The notes under the pieces are model-generated. The model did not search any database. It was not told where the DNA came from and worked only from the letters and a program-made list of their open reading frames with translations. A DNA stretch of 43,184 nucleotides from Thermoplasmata archaeon (GTDB taxonomy: Archaea > Thermoplasmatota > Thermoplasmata > Thermoplasmatales > Thermoplasmataceae): positions 1 to 43,184 of the forward strand of contig JAJZXS010000031.1 in NCBI GenBank assembly GCA_021806295.1, written 5' to 3'. How positions within the stretch are numbered: position 1 is the first letter of the stretch; the number at the start of each line of letters is the position of its first letter. Shown in pieces: positions 1 through 9,062 of this stretch. The position numbers were made by a program, and so were the translations under genes.

Positions 1-1
1 G

Positions 2-647
2 AATCCTGCCAAAAGGGACAGGAAATTAATGGAGGCAGGCCACAGGCAGAAGAACACTGTAATGGATAAACTCCAAACTGACAACTGAAATTGTCAATGA
101 TAACAGTGATAAGACCTTTGTGTTCGAGGATCTGACAGATATAAAAAAGAAGGAGGGAAAGAAGAAAAATAAGAGTAATAACGATAATAAAAAATATAAG
201 AATAATAATAAAGACAGTAAAGCCATCAATGGAGAAAATAATAAGAATAATAATAAAAACAATAATAATAAATCCAAAAGGTTCAGGACAGATATCAACA
301 GATGGCCATATAGATTGTTCCAGAAACTTATTGATTATAAATCCAAAAATAGAACATTATACGTAAATCCAGAGGGGACTTCTTCTGAATGTCCTGTATG
401 CGGTGGTAAATTAAGGCACCCAATCTGGAAGGAATCAAAATGCATTAACTGTGGTGTAACCTTTAACAGGGATAGGCTGTCATCATTGTCTATTTCTGTC
501 AGGGGATTATGCCTGTGCGGTACCCCGTTTGCCGTGAGTGGCAGTTCCTCCTGGCATTCCATGAAGAATAATTACCTGTACCATCCAGATCATGTAGTTA
601 TTGAGAATTCCAGCGACTGCAAGAAGTATCTGCATAGCAATGCATAA
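2..647 (+). pseudogene. tnpB: TnpB/OrfB-type transposon protein, 5' end outside window, frameshifted
   Basis: Remnant of an IS200/IS605 or IS1341-type TnpB protein (RuvC-like, RNA-guided nuclease family). Bases 2-88 read as a basic helix ending in a stop (KNTVMDKLQTDN). The family sequence resumes one frame later at about base 87 (EIVNDNSDKTFVFEDL), so a one-base change near 86-88 breaks the gene. VFEDL is the RuvC glutamate region. CPVC at about 415-426 and CINC at about 451-462 form the zinc ribbon, and NRDRLSSLSIS carries the last RuvC aspartate. Between VFEDL and the conserved RWPYRLFQKLI block lies an Asn/Lys-rich linker of roughly 45 residues. No TnpA (Y1) gene is present. Family confident; inactivity inferred from the frameshift. 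Confidence 0.8.
150..285 (+). repeat. Purine-rich AAT/AAG low-complexity tract inside tnpB
   Basis: The top strand is almost free of C and consists of AAT, AAC and AAG triplets. It encodes the Asn/Lys-rich linker of the TnpB protein. The opposite strand gives a spurious Leu/Phe-rich frame. This looks like triplet expansion within a tolerated loop of the protein, not a separate element. Confidence 0.6.
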
Positions 648-808
648 TATTTCAGGAACGGCAAGTCTACAACATAGTCCATATGCGGCTAGTCCTACAA
701 ATGGCTCTTCTTATTGAATGTATATGCATTTACGGAAACTTTGCAGAAAAGTTCATGCCAAAATCATATGCGCCGTACTGATCAGTTCTTTTTAATTCCT
801 TTAAAATA
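648..808. other. Intergenic DNA downstream of tnpB
   Basis: No gene is visible here. In intact IS605-type elements this position would hold the right end and the guide-RNA (omega/reRNA) region that overlaps the tnpB 3' end. I see no convincing subterminal hairpin or element boundary, so the right end of the element is undefined. Confidence 0.3.
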
Positions 809-817
809 ATTTATAAA
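809..817 (+). promoter_or_regulatory. TATA-like promoter of rpe
   Basis: TTTATAAA-type box centred about 27 bases before the TTG at 841 and 36 before the ATG at 850. Both starts therefore remain possible: a leaderless TTG, or an ATG with a 9-10 base leader. Confidence 0.4.
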
Positions 818-849
818 AAAAAATAAATCCATGTTCATGATTGGAGAGC

Positions 850-1500
850 ATGAAAAATACAGAAGTATCTCCTTCTATCATTTCAAGCAACCTGCTGGAA
901 CTGGGAAATCAGGTAAAAGAATGCCAGGCAGCGGGTGCCGGGTCCTTTCACCTGGATGTTATGGATGGGCATTTTGTTAACAACATAACAATGGGCCCTG
1001 ATATGGTTTCTGCAGTGAGAAGGGCAACTGATCTGCGCCTTGACTGCCATTTAATGATTGAAAGGCCTGACAGGTATTATAAATCATTTGTTGACGCGGG
1101 ATGTGATGTCCTGCTTATTCATTATGAAACACCCATTGAGGTGGGCGATTTCCTCAAGAAACTGGAGGATGAAAATATACGCCATGGCATAGTAATCAAT
1201 CCTGATACGGACATAAAGAAAATTTATAAATTTGTGCCAACATCTGAAATTGTCCTTATTATGTCTGTATATCCAGGATTTTCGGGGCAAAAATTTATTG
1301 AAAAGTCGCTTGAAAAGGTAAGAGAGTTAAGAAAGTTTATAGATGAAAATAATTACGGTGCAAGAATAGAGATAGATGGGGGCATCAACGCAGATACCGG
1401 AAAACTGGCACGTGAAGCTGGTGCTGAAATACTGGTATCCGCCTCATATATTTTCCGTAATAATATTGAAGACAGCATTAAAAAATTGAAGTCCTTATAG
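850..1500 (+). CDS. rpe: Ribulose-phosphate 3-epimerase
   Basis: Interconverts ribulose 5-phosphate and xylulose 5-phosphate in the non-oxidative pentose phosphate pathway; cytosolic TIM barrel. From the ATG the protein is 216 residues, the usual length. Metal and catalytic positions are visible: H34 and D36 in HLDVMDG, H67 in CHLMIERP, and D176 in EIDGGI. The phosphate-binding segment MSVYPGFSGQKF matches the family, although the usual VNPGFGGQ has Tyr in place of Asn. A TTG three codons upstream (841) is an alternative start placed well for leaderless translation. The 3' end overlaps the convergent dehydrogenase gene by six bases. Identification is secure; only the start is uncertain. Confidence 0.93.
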   Translation: MKNTEVSPSIISSNLLELGNQVKECQAAGAGSFHLDVMDGHFVNNITMGPDMVSAVRRATDLRLDCHLMIERPDRYYKSFVDAGCDVLLIHYETPIEVGDFLKKLEDENIRHGIVINPDTDIKKIYKFVPTSEIVLIMSVYPGFSGQKFIEKSLEKVRELRKFIDENNYGARIEIDGGINADTGKLAREAGAEILVSASYIFRNNIEDSIKKLKSL

Positions 1501-2448
1501 GTTAAGGACTATTCTACCATTGATCCGGTCCCTGAATGCATGAAGTGCCTCCTTTATATCCCATAGACTGAATTCTTTATAGACCGGAAGATCAAAATGC
1601 CTGGCATCCATAAGGGATAGCAGTTCTGATAAATCCTTCCGGGTGCCGCCGGTGGACCCAATAATCTTCAATTCATTTGTGTATATATTAGCTATGTCTG
1701 TATCTGCAATTTTTCCTGTGAGAACCCCGTATGTAACTATCCTGCCCCCTCTCTTCAGATGATTCATGGACTCGCTGAAGAGTTTCCCTCCGAGAGGATT
1801 TATTATTATATCTGCACGGAAATCTTCTGGAACTGAATCAAATACAGTTATACCAGAAGATTCAAGGCTCCTGTTTCTGGAGTATACATAAACATGGAGA
1901 CCCATTTGTTTTGCTATCTGGACTGTGAATATTCCTGTATTGCCAGCACCGTATACCAGTATTTTTTCATTGACAAGTGGAGATGCAAGTTTCAATGCTC
2001 TGTAGGATGTTAATGCACCTATTCCCACACTTACCGCAGTATTATCATCCATAGTGTCGGGAACCCTGAACAGGTTCTGTTCTCCGATTCTTATGAATTC
2101 TGAATAACCGCCATTGGAAATCACTCCCCATATGCCACCGTTATAGCAAAGATGCTCATTGCCGGAATAACACATATCACAGCTGTCATCAAAAATTCTG
2201 TTGTATACTATAACCCTGTCACCCTTCTTTATGGATTTCCCATCCTCCATGGCAATACCCATAACTTCCGAACCTGGTATGTGTGGCATTGGATTCACAT
2301 TATATACAACCTTTCCGTCAATAAGATTGTAGTCAAGTGGGTTGAGCCCTGCCTTGACAACCCTGACCTTTATGCCGCTCCCCTCAAGGTTTCTGTCCGC
2401 CACATGGACATTCTCTATCCCTGGCTTTGAAAACTCTATAACTTTCAT
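1495..2448 (-). CDS. Zinc-type alcohol dehydrogenase-like (MDR superfamily) oxidoreductase
   Basis: Medium-chain dehydrogenase/reductase of 317 residues: an N-terminal GroES-like domain, then a Rossmann domain with VYGAGNTGIFTVQIAKQ (about residues 167-183) for NAD(P). HIPGSEVMG supplies the usual His and Glu near the catalytic site. The catalytic-zinc Cys found in true alcohol dehydrogenases is replaced in AGLNPLDYN, as in quinone-oxidoreductase-like members. The structural zinc loop has three clear cysteines (CDMC and the Cys of NEHLC), with Asp where the first would be. Catalytic zinc is therefore doubtful and the substrate cannot be named. Monocistronic and convergent with rpe. Confidence 0.8.
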   Translation of the reverse strand: MKVIEFSKPGIENVHVADRNLEGSGIKVRVVKAGLNPLDYNLIDGKVVYNVNPMPHIPGSEVMGIAMEDGKSIKKGDRVIVYNRIFDDSCDMCYSGNEHLCYNGGIWGVISNGGYSEFIRIGEQNLFRVPDTMDDNTAVSVGIGALTSYRALKLASPLVNEKILVYGAGNTGIFTVQIAKQMGLHVYVYSRNRSLESSGITVFDSVPEDFRADIIINPLGGKLFSESMNHLKRGGRIVTYGVLTGKIADTDIANIYTNELKIIGSTGGTRKDLSELLSLMDARHFDLPVYKEFSLWDIKEALHAFRDRINGRIVLNL

Positions 2449-2545
2449 GGCATAATATAAAATATTGATATTAAACCGTTACCAATTTTTGCGTAGTGAC
2501 ATCATCTCTCTAAGGATAGGTGCCCCGCTTGATGGTTAAAAAATA

Positions 2546-3235
2546 TTATTTTTGGTTCTCAATTTCAGACTTGAGTGACTTCAATGAGATGTCCTCTGGA
2601 GTGGATTTCAGGGCGCTGGTTACTACTTCAAGTGCCTTATCCTTTCTGCCCATTAAGAGGTATATATGTGCCTGGTCAATGTAATACTGTGGATTTCTGG
2701 CCAATTTCAGGCAATCCTCGATGTCACCAAGTGCATCCTCATACCTTTTCAGCTGGGTAAATATCTGTGACCTCTTATAAAGAAATACCGGATCAGAGGA
2801 ATTCAGGTAAACTGCCTTATTATAATCCTCCAGTGCCAGGTCGTGTTCTCCCATTTTCCAGTAAACATTTCCCCTATTGTAATAATAATCTGGCACATCA
2901 TCCTCTATTTTTATTGCGGCATCAAACTCATGCATTGCATCTTCCAGCTTGTTCATATCATCGTATATTGACCCCAGTGTATTGTGGTAATCCCCGCGAT
3001 CACTGCTGAGCTCTATAGCCTTCTGGCAGTCTTTAATTGCGTCATTGTACATTCTCATGGAATAATATGCCAGTGCCCTGTTAATATAATAATCCGGATC
3101 TGTTTTTATTAAATTAATTGCCTTGGTAAACTCCCTGATTGCATCTGAGTACTGGGTTACATTGAAATATGATATTCCCCTCTCATTATAATCGTCTGCT
3201 TCATCATCCTTCTTATATACATAATTTCCCGCCAT
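2546..3235 (-). CDS. TPR-repeat protein
   Basis: About 229 residues made almost entirely of six tetratricopeptide repeats, for example ERGISYFNVTQYSDAIREF, NRALAYYSMRMYNDAIKD and NRGNVYWKMGEHDLALED. TPR arrays form a superhelical scaffold for protein binding; no catalytic domain is attached. The chosen start is the ATG of MAGNYVYKKDDEAD, because the 11 residues encoded before it from a possible ATG at 3268 look like promoter sequence: TTTATATAC lies within them on this strand. No signal peptide, so cytosolic. Transcribed divergently from the prenyl synthase gene. The partner is unknown. Confidence 0.8.
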   Translation of the reverse strand: MAGNYVYKKDDEADDYNERGISYFNVTQYSDAIREFTKAINLIKTDPDYYINRALAYYSMRMYNDAIKDCQKAIELSSDRGDYHNTLGSIYDDMNKLEDAMHEFDAAIKIEDDVPDYYYNRGNVYWKMGEHDLALEDYNKAVYLNSSDPVFLYKRSQIFTQLKRYEDALGDIEDCLKLARNPQYYIDQAHIYLLMGRKDKALEVVTSALKSTPEDISLKSLKSEIENQK

Positions 3236-3292
3236 ATTGTATCGTATATAAAAGGAATATATTAACATTAAGTGGAAATAAACATGAAAAAA

Positions 3293-3305
3293 GTTAATAA
3301 TAATT
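3293..3305 (+). promoter_or_regulatory. TATA-like promoter of the prenyl synthase gene
   Basis: GTTAATAATAATT centred about 27 bases upstream of the TTG at 3325. The spacing fits leaderless initiation at that codon and supports it as the start. Confidence 0.45.
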
Positions 3306-3324
3306 CAACCCATTACCATCTAAA

Positions 3325-4380
3325 TTGACAGATATAGACAATTATAAAAAGCAGCTGGGCGACCTCAGGGAAAAAATTAATCAAAAGCTTGAGGATTACT
3401 TCAAATTCAAACTGAATGAATGTGATAATGAAATAATTAGGGATATCATATTAAAATTGAGGGAATTTACAATGAATGGAGGAAAGCGGGTACGGCCCAT
3501 ACTCCTGATAATGGGTTACAGCCTGTTTTCTGAAATAGATGATAGGATAATTAATGCATCAATTTCTATAGAAATGGCACAATCTTTTCTTTTAATCCAT
3601 GATGATATAATGGATCAGAGCGATATGCGCAGGGGGAAACCAAGTTTTCACAGGGCTGTTGAGAATTCATTGAAACGTGATGGCATGGAGAGGATAGCGG
3701 AAAATATAGCAATAAGCGCAGGGGATTTAATTGATACATTTTCACATGAGGCCCTTCTACGTTCTGGATTTCCGGTAAATAACCTGCTTGATGCAGATTT
3801 CGAATTTTCAAAAATTATAGAGGATACTGGTAAGGGCCAGATTCTTGATATATATTCAGCGCTGGAGGATGTATACAGTGAGGACAGGCTTTTAAAGCTC
3901 CATTTTCTCAAAACTGCCAGGTATACCATACAGGGCCCAATGCTTATGGGTGCGCTTCTTTCAGGAAATAAACAGTATCTGAATGAAATAAGGGAATTCG
4001 GGAAAAGTGCAGGGATAGCATTCCAGCTTTATGACGATCTTCTGGGACTTTTCGGCGAGGAAGAAAAGACTGGAAAATCCATAAAAAGTGATGTAAACGA
4101 GGGCAAAAAAACACTCTTAATGATCAGGGCATATGAGAATTCAGATAGTGAAACGCGCAAATTTATTGACAGGTGCCTAAATGATGGCAATATCAGCGAC
4201 TCAGATTTCCAGAAGCTCCGTAAGGTGGTAATAGATTCAGGTTCACTGGACTACACAAAAAAGAAAATTGATGATTATAATAGTATTGCACGTACGTCAC
4301 TGAAAAAGATCCATGGCAGCAGAGAAATTATTGATATGCTTGATTTTCTTCTTGAATATTTAATAAAAAGGGAAAATTAA
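3325..4380 (+). CDS. idsA: Geranylgeranyl (polyprenyl) diphosphate synthase
   Basis: Condenses isopentenyl diphosphate with allylic diphosphates to build the C20 chain of archaeal ether lipids; acts at the cytosolic face, upstream of glycerol-1-phosphate etherification. 351 residues, all alpha-helical. Visible motifs are GGKRVRP (52-58), first Asp-rich motif DDIMD (93-97), and second motif YDDLLG followed by KSD. F88 sits five residues before the first motif, the position of the chain-length aromatic described for archaeal GGPP synthases, so a C20 product is favoured over C15. The start is TTG; the next in-frame ATG would remove about 50 conserved-length residues. EgsA, which makes the lipid backbone, lies 1.4 kb away. 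Confidence 0.9.
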   Translation: MTDIDNYKKQLGDLREKINQKLEDYFKFKLNECDNEIIRDIILKLREFTMNGGKRVRPILLIMGYSLFSEIDDRIINASISIEMAQSFLLIHDDIMDQSDMRRGKPSFHRAVENSLKRDGMERIAENIAISAGDLIDTFSHEALLRSGFPVNNLLDADFEFSKIIEDTGKGQILDIYSALEDVYSEDRLLKLHFLKTARYTIQGPMLMGALLSGNKQYLNEIREFGKSAGIAFQLYDDLLGLFGEEEKTGKSIKSDVNEGKKTLLMIRAYENSDSETRKFIDRCLNDGNISDSDFQKLRKVVIDSGSLDYTKKKIDDYNSIARTSLKKIHGSREIIDMLDFLLEYLIKREN

Positions 4381-5267
4381 TACTTCGGCATATGCTGCGA
4401 GTACATTTCCTTGAGGGTGCTGTCATCGATATGCGTGTAAATCTGTGTTGTGGCCAGGCTTGAATGCCCTAGAATCTGCTGTATAAATCTTATGTCCCCG
4501 CCGTTTCTCAATATGGAGGTTGCAAAGGTGTGCCTGAGTACATGCGGAGTAACCTTTTTGGTTATGCCGGACTTTTCTGCAACACGTTTGACCATTCTCT
4601 CAACGGTGCTTGTATTGAATTTAGTTTTCTTGTTTGACAGGAACAGATAGTTGTTGTTTGACCTTATTTTTATCCGTTCCTTTATATAATCCTTTATTTG
4701 TTCCTTGCAAATATCGGGCATGACCACAATTCTATCCTTGTCCCCCTTTCCAGCGTGAACATATATTATATTTTCCTCAAAATCTGCGTCTCCTATCTCG
4801 AGATTGACAAGTTCGCTGACCCTGAGGCCGGTATACAGAAAAACAGATATGATAGCCCTGTCCCTTGTGGAGCTTGAACCGTTAAGGAGTATCCCTGCAT
4901 CCCTCTGATTCAGATAAACTGGCATTTTCTGTGATCTCCTTGGAGGCACAAGATTTGGCGGAATTTCAGTATTTTTGAATTTGTAATAAAGTTTCAATGC
5001 CTTCATGGCAAGGTACTGCGATGCCTTGGAGTAGTTTTTTTCTGTAACTATAAAATTCTTGTAATTTTCGATATCCTCAAAATTGATGGAAAAAATGTCC
5101 TTATTGCAGTATGAAAGAAATCCCGAAATGAGAAACTTATACTCTTTTATTGTGTAAAAGCTTTTTCTTTCGGTGATCATGAACCTTTCAAATGATCGCA
5201 ATTCTTTTTCTATATCCATTTTTGTATATATAGTATCCCCTCTTATTTTTATTGTTTTATCTGTCAT
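4377..5267 (-). CDS. xerA: Tyrosine recombinase, XerA-like
   Basis: Site-specific recombinase of the phage-integrase/Xer family, expected to resolve chromosome dimers at an archaeal dif site. 296 residues from the ATG of MTDKTIKIRGDT. An N-terminal SAM-like DNA-binding domain (about 20-105) precedes the catalytic domain. The full catalytic set is present: R149 in TGLRVSEL, K174 in HAGKGDKDR, H242 and R245 in HVLRHTFAT, H268 in LGHSS and Y277 in IYTH. It ends four bases inside the convergent prenyl synthase gene. Its start overlaps the stop of the upstream 4-TM gene (ATGACAGATAA), so the two are probably translationally coupled. No nearby attachment sites or phage genes, so a housekeeping role is more likely than integration. 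Confidence 0.88.
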   Translation of the reverse strand: MTDKTIKIRGDTIYTKMDIEKELRSFERFMITERKSFYTIKEYKFLISGFLSYCNKDIFSINFEDIENYKNFIVTEKNYSKASQYLAMKALKLYYKFKNTEIPPNLVPPRRSQKMPVYLNQRDAGILLNGSSSTRDRAIISVFLYTGLRVSELVNLEIGDADFEENIIYVHAGKGDKDRIVVMPDICKEQIKDYIKERIKIRSNNNYLFLSNKKTKFNTSTVERMVKRVAEKSGITKKVTPHVLRHTFATSILRNGGDIRFIQQILGHSSLATTQIYTHIDDSTLKEMYSQHMPKY

Positions 5268-5700
5268 GGATGCCGTATGTATCAATATCAGTATTTTTTG
5301 TATCAGCTGTTTTATAATATGAAAGTACCAGCGTGAAAAATAAAATTGAGAGCCCCTCTACTATGAGGTATCCAGATCTGATTCCATTGTACTCTGCTGT
5401 ATTTACTGGAGAAACGTGTAATAATAATGCCATGGCGGAACCGGCGATAATAAAAATAGCAGCTGACACCATAAGCATAGTTCTGTTTCTTCTCATGCCC
5501 CTATCCGGGAAAAGGAGGCCGGTTACAACAAACACGTCACCGAATATTAAAAATACAGGGAATATTCTGGGTATCGCACCTGAGTAATAATCTGATTGAA
5601 AATACTGGGAAAGCCGGTTTCCTGGAAGCATGAAAATAAACAGGTATGTAATAACAACAATAGCCAGTCCGGAGAGGAAAAATATGCTGTACCTGTTCAT
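5257..5700 (-). CDS. Four-helix integral membrane protein, unknown function
   Basis: 147 residues with four hydrophobic segments at about 6-27, 42-62, 74-95 and 108-129, separated by short charged loops; the C-terminus is polar (YYKTADTKNTDIDTYGIHDR). I do not recognise the family. It is the first gene of a two-gene unit with the XerA-like recombinase, overlapping it by 11 bases, so the two are probably co-expressed. No functional link is evident from the sequence. Confidence 0.75.
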   Translation of the reverse strand: MNRYSIFFLSGLAIVVITYLFIFMLPGNRLSQYFQSDYYSGAIPRIFPVFLIFGDVFVVTGLLFPDRGMRRNRTMLMVSAAIFIIAGSAMALLLHVSPVNTAEYNGIRSGYLIVEGLSILFFTLVLSYYKTADTKNTDIDTYGIHDR

Positions 5701-5797
5701 AATAATATTAATTGTCTGACATATATAAACCTTTCCTGTTGCTAAATTTAGGGCTTAAAAATAATTATAATGGCATACATATATTTTTTAATACGTA

Positions 5798-5807
5798 AAT
5801 TTATATT
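5798..5807 (+). promoter_or_regulatory. TATA-like promoter of egsA
   Basis: AATTTATATT centred about 26 bases before the ATG at 5829, consistent with a leaderless transcript. Confidence 0.5.
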
Positions 5808-5828
5808 CTAAATGAATATCATAAGGCA

Positions 5829-6881
5829 ATGGAATTCAATAAAATCAGGGCCATGCATTTCCCCAATGATGTTTACATTGGCCATGACGCAATACAGAAT
5901 ATACGCCATGTTGTGGAAAAAAATTTAAAATCAGGAACTGTTTTAATAGTATCAGGGGAGAAAACTTATAAAATAGCAGGTGAGGCTGTTATAGATAAAC
6001 TGCAGGGGCTTGAATACTACCTCCTTATGGCTGGAAATGCAACCATGGATGCCATAAAAAAGGCAAGAGAGGAAATTGCAGGCATCAAGGTAGGCATTGT
6101 AATCAGCGTAGGTGGAGGTTCCAAAATAGATATGGGTAAAAAACTTGCATATGATCTGGACGTGCCCTTTATCAGTGTGCCGACTGCCCCCAGTCATGAT
6201 GGTATTGCATCGCCCAGAGCTTCCATTTATGATGGAAAGTCGTTCTTGTCAATTGAGGCAGCCATGCCTTCTTCCATAGTGGCAGATACTAAAATTATGG
6301 TCAGGGCACCTTACAGATTTGCTGCATCCGGTGCATCTGATGTTATTGCCAATATAACAGCTGTAATGGACTGGAAAATGGCAAACAGGATCAAGGGGGA
6401 ATCTTTCAGCACCACTGCTGCAGTGATATCAGAGTATTCATCCAGGGACCTGATAGAAAATGCAAATATGATACAGCCTGGGCTGGAATCAAGCATATGG
6501 CTGATAACCAAGCAGATACTTGCCTCCGGTACGGCCATGGCGATAGCAGGTTCATCAAGGCCGGCAAGTGGAAGTGAACACCTGTTTGCCCACGCCCTGG
6601 AGATTCTGGGAAGTGGAACGGCAATGCATGGGGAGCAGGTAGCCATGGGATCCCTGGCATCAATGTACCTTCACGGTGGGGACTGGAAAATGCTTTATGA
6701 TACATATAAAAAGATAGGCGTTTCAACCAGGGCTGCTGACTATGGGATATCAGATGATACTGCCATAAAGGCACTTTCCATAGCCCACAGATTGCGCCCA
6801 CAGAGGTACACAATACTGGGGGAAACAGATTTAAGTGAGGGCGTTTCAAAGAATGCCCTGAAAACAACAGGAGTGATATAA
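5829..6881 (+). CDS. egsA: NAD(P)-dependent sn-glycerol-1-phosphate dehydrogenase
   Basis: Reduces dihydroxyacetone phosphate to sn-glycerol-1-phosphate, the stereospecific backbone of archaeal membrane lipids. 350 residues, full family length. The nucleotide-binding segment is VISVGGGSKIDMGKK (91-105), followed by VPTAPSHDGIASP (117-129). The zinc ligands are visible as D171 (SGASDVIAN), H251 (SGSEHLFAHALE) and H267 (GTAMHGEQ). The start is the only sensible ATG and has a well-placed TATA box. Monocistronic. Works in the same pathway as the prenyl diphosphate synthase at 3325-4380. Confidence 0.95.
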   Translation: MEFNKIRAMHFPNDVYIGHDAIQNIRHVVEKNLKSGTVLIVSGEKTYKIAGEAVIDKLQGLEYYLLMAGNATMDAIKKAREEIAGIKVGIVISVGGGSKIDMGKKLAYDLDVPFISVPTAPSHDGIASPRASIYDGKSFLSIEAAMPSSIVADTKIMVRAPYRFAASGASDVIANITAVMDWKMANRIKGESFSTTAAVISEYSSRDLIENANMIQPGLESSIWLITKQILASGTAMAIAGSSRPASGSEHLFAHALEILGSGTAMHGEQVAMGSLASMYLHGGDWKMLYDTYKKIGVSTRAADYGISDDTAIKALSIAHRLRPQRYTILGETDLSEGVSKNALKTTGVI

Positions 6882-7018
6882 GCTTACTGAATATTCAGAA
6901 AAACTCTGGCTACGAAAATTTGACATAATGATTTGTAGTAGATATATTTCAGATGGTATGATGCTCCTGTTAAATGATAACTTTAATAAACAATTTAATT
7001 TTAAGGAACGTGATCAAA

Positions 7019-7450
7019 TTGAACAAAATAAGTTTAATAGGCGTTGATTTAGCCAGAAAAGATTTAGTGTTTACATTCAGAGGACCATTATCTGGAAAAT
7101 GTGATGAGTGCAGGATAAAAAATGTATGCTTTAACCTGGAACCTGGAAAGTCATACCGCATAATAAATGTAAAGGAGCAGATCAATCCATGTTTTGTATA
7201 CAATAAAAACAAGGTATCAACTATTGATGTTGAGGAAGTACCTGATACTTACAATATACAGAACGGAAAAAGGCTTATGGAAGGGTCCTCCATAGAGTTG
7301 CGGAGCATGAAGTGCGATTACCTTACATGTCCTAACATTGAAAAATGTAACCTCCTAAACATGAAGGGAAACAAAAAAATTGTGGTCAAGAAAATAAAAG
7401 GCAAATTAACCTGCCCGAAGGGATACGATATGCGGGAAGTTGAATCCTGA
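7019..7450 (+). CDS. UPF0179 family cysteine-rich protein
   Basis: Small archaeal protein of unknown function (UPF0179). Cysteine clusters are clear: C-x2-C-x5-C in GKCDECRIKNVCFNLEPG, a second set in KCDYLTCPNIEKCN, and LTCPKGYDM near the end. They suggest a metal or Fe-S site. I place the start at the TTG of LNKISLIGVDLARK (7019), giving 143 residues. Family members begin with this strand, and GTGATC, complementary to the 16S tail, lies five bases upstream. An in-frame ATG at 6974 would add 15 hydrophobic residues. First gene of an operon with a GTPase (TGATG overlap), S12 and S7, which hints at a translation-linked role (inference). Confidence 0.8.
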   Translation: MNKISLIGVDLARKDLVFTFRGPLSGKCDECRIKNVCFNLEPGKSYRIINVKEQINPCFVYNKNKVSTIDVEEVPDTYNIQNGKRLMEGSSIELRSMKCDYLTCPNIEKCNLLNMKGNKKIVVKKIKGKLTCPKGYDMREVES

Positions 7451-8625
7451 TGCTGAAGATAGGTTTAATCGGAAAGCCAAATGCGGGGAAATCAACATTA
7501 TTTTCTGCAATTACCTCAATTTATGTTGATATAGCAAATTATCCATTTACCACAATCAAACCGAATGTTGGAATTTCTTTTATAAAGGATAAATGCCCGG
7601 AAAATGAGATACATTCCAGATGCAATCCCAGAGAGGGGAAATGCATAGATGGAATCAGATATATTCCTGTGGAGATAATTGATGTGCCGGGATTAATTGA
7701 AGGAGCAAGTGAAGGAAAGGGCATGGGCAATGAATTCCTTGACAATATCAGGGACGCTGATATCATTATCAACCTGTTTGATGCATCCGGCATGACAGAT
7801 GTTGAGGGCAACCCTGCAGAGCAGAGACACGACCCGGGTCAGGACATCGATTTTGTATATAGTGAGATAATAAAATGGATGAACGGGAAAGTATCAAAGG
7901 ACTGGCAGAAATTCGCAAGAAAGGAAGATAACAGCCCGGATCGCCTGGAGGTGAAAATGCTCCAGAAGGCTGCAACTTTCGGGATAAATGAAAAGGAAAT
8001 GATCCTGATCATGACCAGAGAGAAATTCCCTGAGAAGCTTATTCACTGGACAGATGAGGACATACAGAGATTCTCTGAGGCGATACTGAAATACGCCAAA
8101 CCTGTATTTAATATAGGAAATAAGGCTGACATGGTAACGGACGGAGAACTTGAGTCTATTGGAACTGGCAGAGGTAGAATATACTTTATTTCTGCACAGT
8201 ATGAACTTGTTCTGGAAAAGGCATTCAAAAATGGATATATTAGGCCTGAGGGCAATGGATTTTCATTTACAGACAAATCCGGAGAGGCACAGAAAACAGT
8301 GATTAATGGCATCATGGATCGGATAAATGGGAATACAGTAAAACGTTTTTACGATGTCCTGACTGAAATTATAAAATCCCTTGGCTATATTGTGGTATAC
8401 CCGGTTCTTGATGAAACCAGGTGGACGGACAAGAATGGAAACGTTTTACCTGATGCGTATCTTATGAAGGAGGGCGATACTGCCCTGGATCTGGCTTACA
8501 GAATACACACAGACATCGGAAAAAACTTTATCCGTGCGGTGAATGGCCGAACCCAGAGAGTAATAGGAAAAGATTATAAATTATTAAATAATGACGTTAT
8601 CAAAATAATTTCAAATTCAAGGTGA
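7450..8625 (+). CDS. OBG/YchF-type GTP-binding protein with TGS domain
   Basis: TRAFAC-class P-loop GTPase of the Obg/YchF group, a ribosome-associated cytosolic factor. 391 residues. Visible are G1 [14 protein letters not shown] (5-18), G3 [16 protein letters not shown] and G4 GNKADM. The G4 Asn-Lys-x-Asp is intact, pointing to GTP specificity, unlike bacterial YchF, which has a degenerate G4 and prefers ATP. The C-terminal 80 residues form a TGS domain ([19 protein letters not shown]). It begins in a TGATG overlap with UPF0179. Its stop codon lies inside the Shine-Dalgarno of rps12, so it is co-transcribed with ribosomal genes and probably acts in ribosome assembly or translation. Confidence 0.9.
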   Translation: MLKIGLIGKPNAGKSTLFSAITSIYVDIANYPFTTIKPNVGISFIKDKCPENEIHSRCNPREGKCIDGIRYIPVEIIDVPGLIEGASEGKGMGNEFLDNIRDADIIINLFDASGMTDVEGNPAEQRHDPGQDIDFVYSEIIKWMNGKVSKDWQKFARKEDNSPDRLEVKMLQKAATFGINEKEMILIMTREKFPEKLIHWTDEDIQRFSEAILKYAKPVFNIGNKADMVTDGELESIGTGRGRIYFISAQYELVLEKAFKNGYIRPEGNGFSFTDKSGEAQKTVINGIMDRINGNTVKRFYDVLTEIIKSLGYIVVYPVLDETRWTDKNGNVLPDAYLMKEGDTALDLAYRIHTDIGKNFIRAVNGRTQRVIGKDYKLLNNDVIKIISNSR

Positions 8626-8629
8626 TATA

Positions 8630-9058
8630 GTGCCCAATGGTATGAATGCAGGAAAAAAATTAATGAAAGCAAGAAAACATTATGCGTGGTCGGATAGAGA
8701 TTACAAGAGGAGAATGCTCGATTTAAGAAGAAAGAGCGATCCTCTCGAGGGATCACCACAGGCTAAGGGCATAGTTATAGAAAAAGTCGGTATAGAGGCA
8801 AAGCAGCCTAACTCCGGAATCAGGAAATGCGTCAAAATACAGTTAATAAAGAACGGCAGGCAGTTATCTGCCTTTGCACCGGGCGATGGTGCTATAAACT
8901 ATATAGATGAACATGACGAGGTAATGGTTGAAGGCATAGGCGGAAGGATGGGAAGAAGTAAGGGAGATATCCCTGGAGTCAGATACAAGGTAATTAAGGT
9001 AAATGGCATTTCCCTGAATGAGCTTGTACGTGGAAGAAAGGAGAAAACAGTAAGGTGA
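8630..9058 (+). CDS. rps12: 30S ribosomal protein S12 (uS12)
   Basis: Decoding-centre ribosomal protein of 142 residues in archaeal form, starting [19 protein letters not shown]. The conserved [19 protein letters not shown] and [14 protein letters not shown] segments around the decoding site are present. The start is GTG, four bases after the GTPase stop. AGGTGAT directly upstream is a strong Shine-Dalgarno that overlaps that stop. Followed four bases later by S7, the usual str-operon order; the elongation factor genes common in this operon are absent here. Confidence 0.97.
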   Translation: MPNGMNAGKKLMKARKHYAWSDRDYKRRMLDLRRKSDPLEGSPQAKGIVIEKVGIEAKQPNSGIRKCVKIQLIKNGRQLSAFAPGDGAINYIDEHDEVMVEGIGGRMGRSKGDIPGVRYKVIKVNGISLNELVRGRKEKTVR

Positions 9059-9062
9059 TAAT

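Noticed and set aside
26-298. Leu/Phe-rich frame on the minus strand resembling a membrane protein
   Set aside because: It is the antisense of the Asn/Lys codon repeats in tnpB; AAT and AAG read as Ile/Leu/Phe on the other strand.
4377-5267. XerA-like gene as integrase of an integrated element
   Set aside because: It is flanked by core genes, with no tRNA-linked repeats or phage/plasmid genes nearby.
6406-6867. 153-codon minus-strand frame inside egsA
   Set aside because: Antisense to a conserved enzyme; no Shine-Dalgarno or promoter and no family resemblance.
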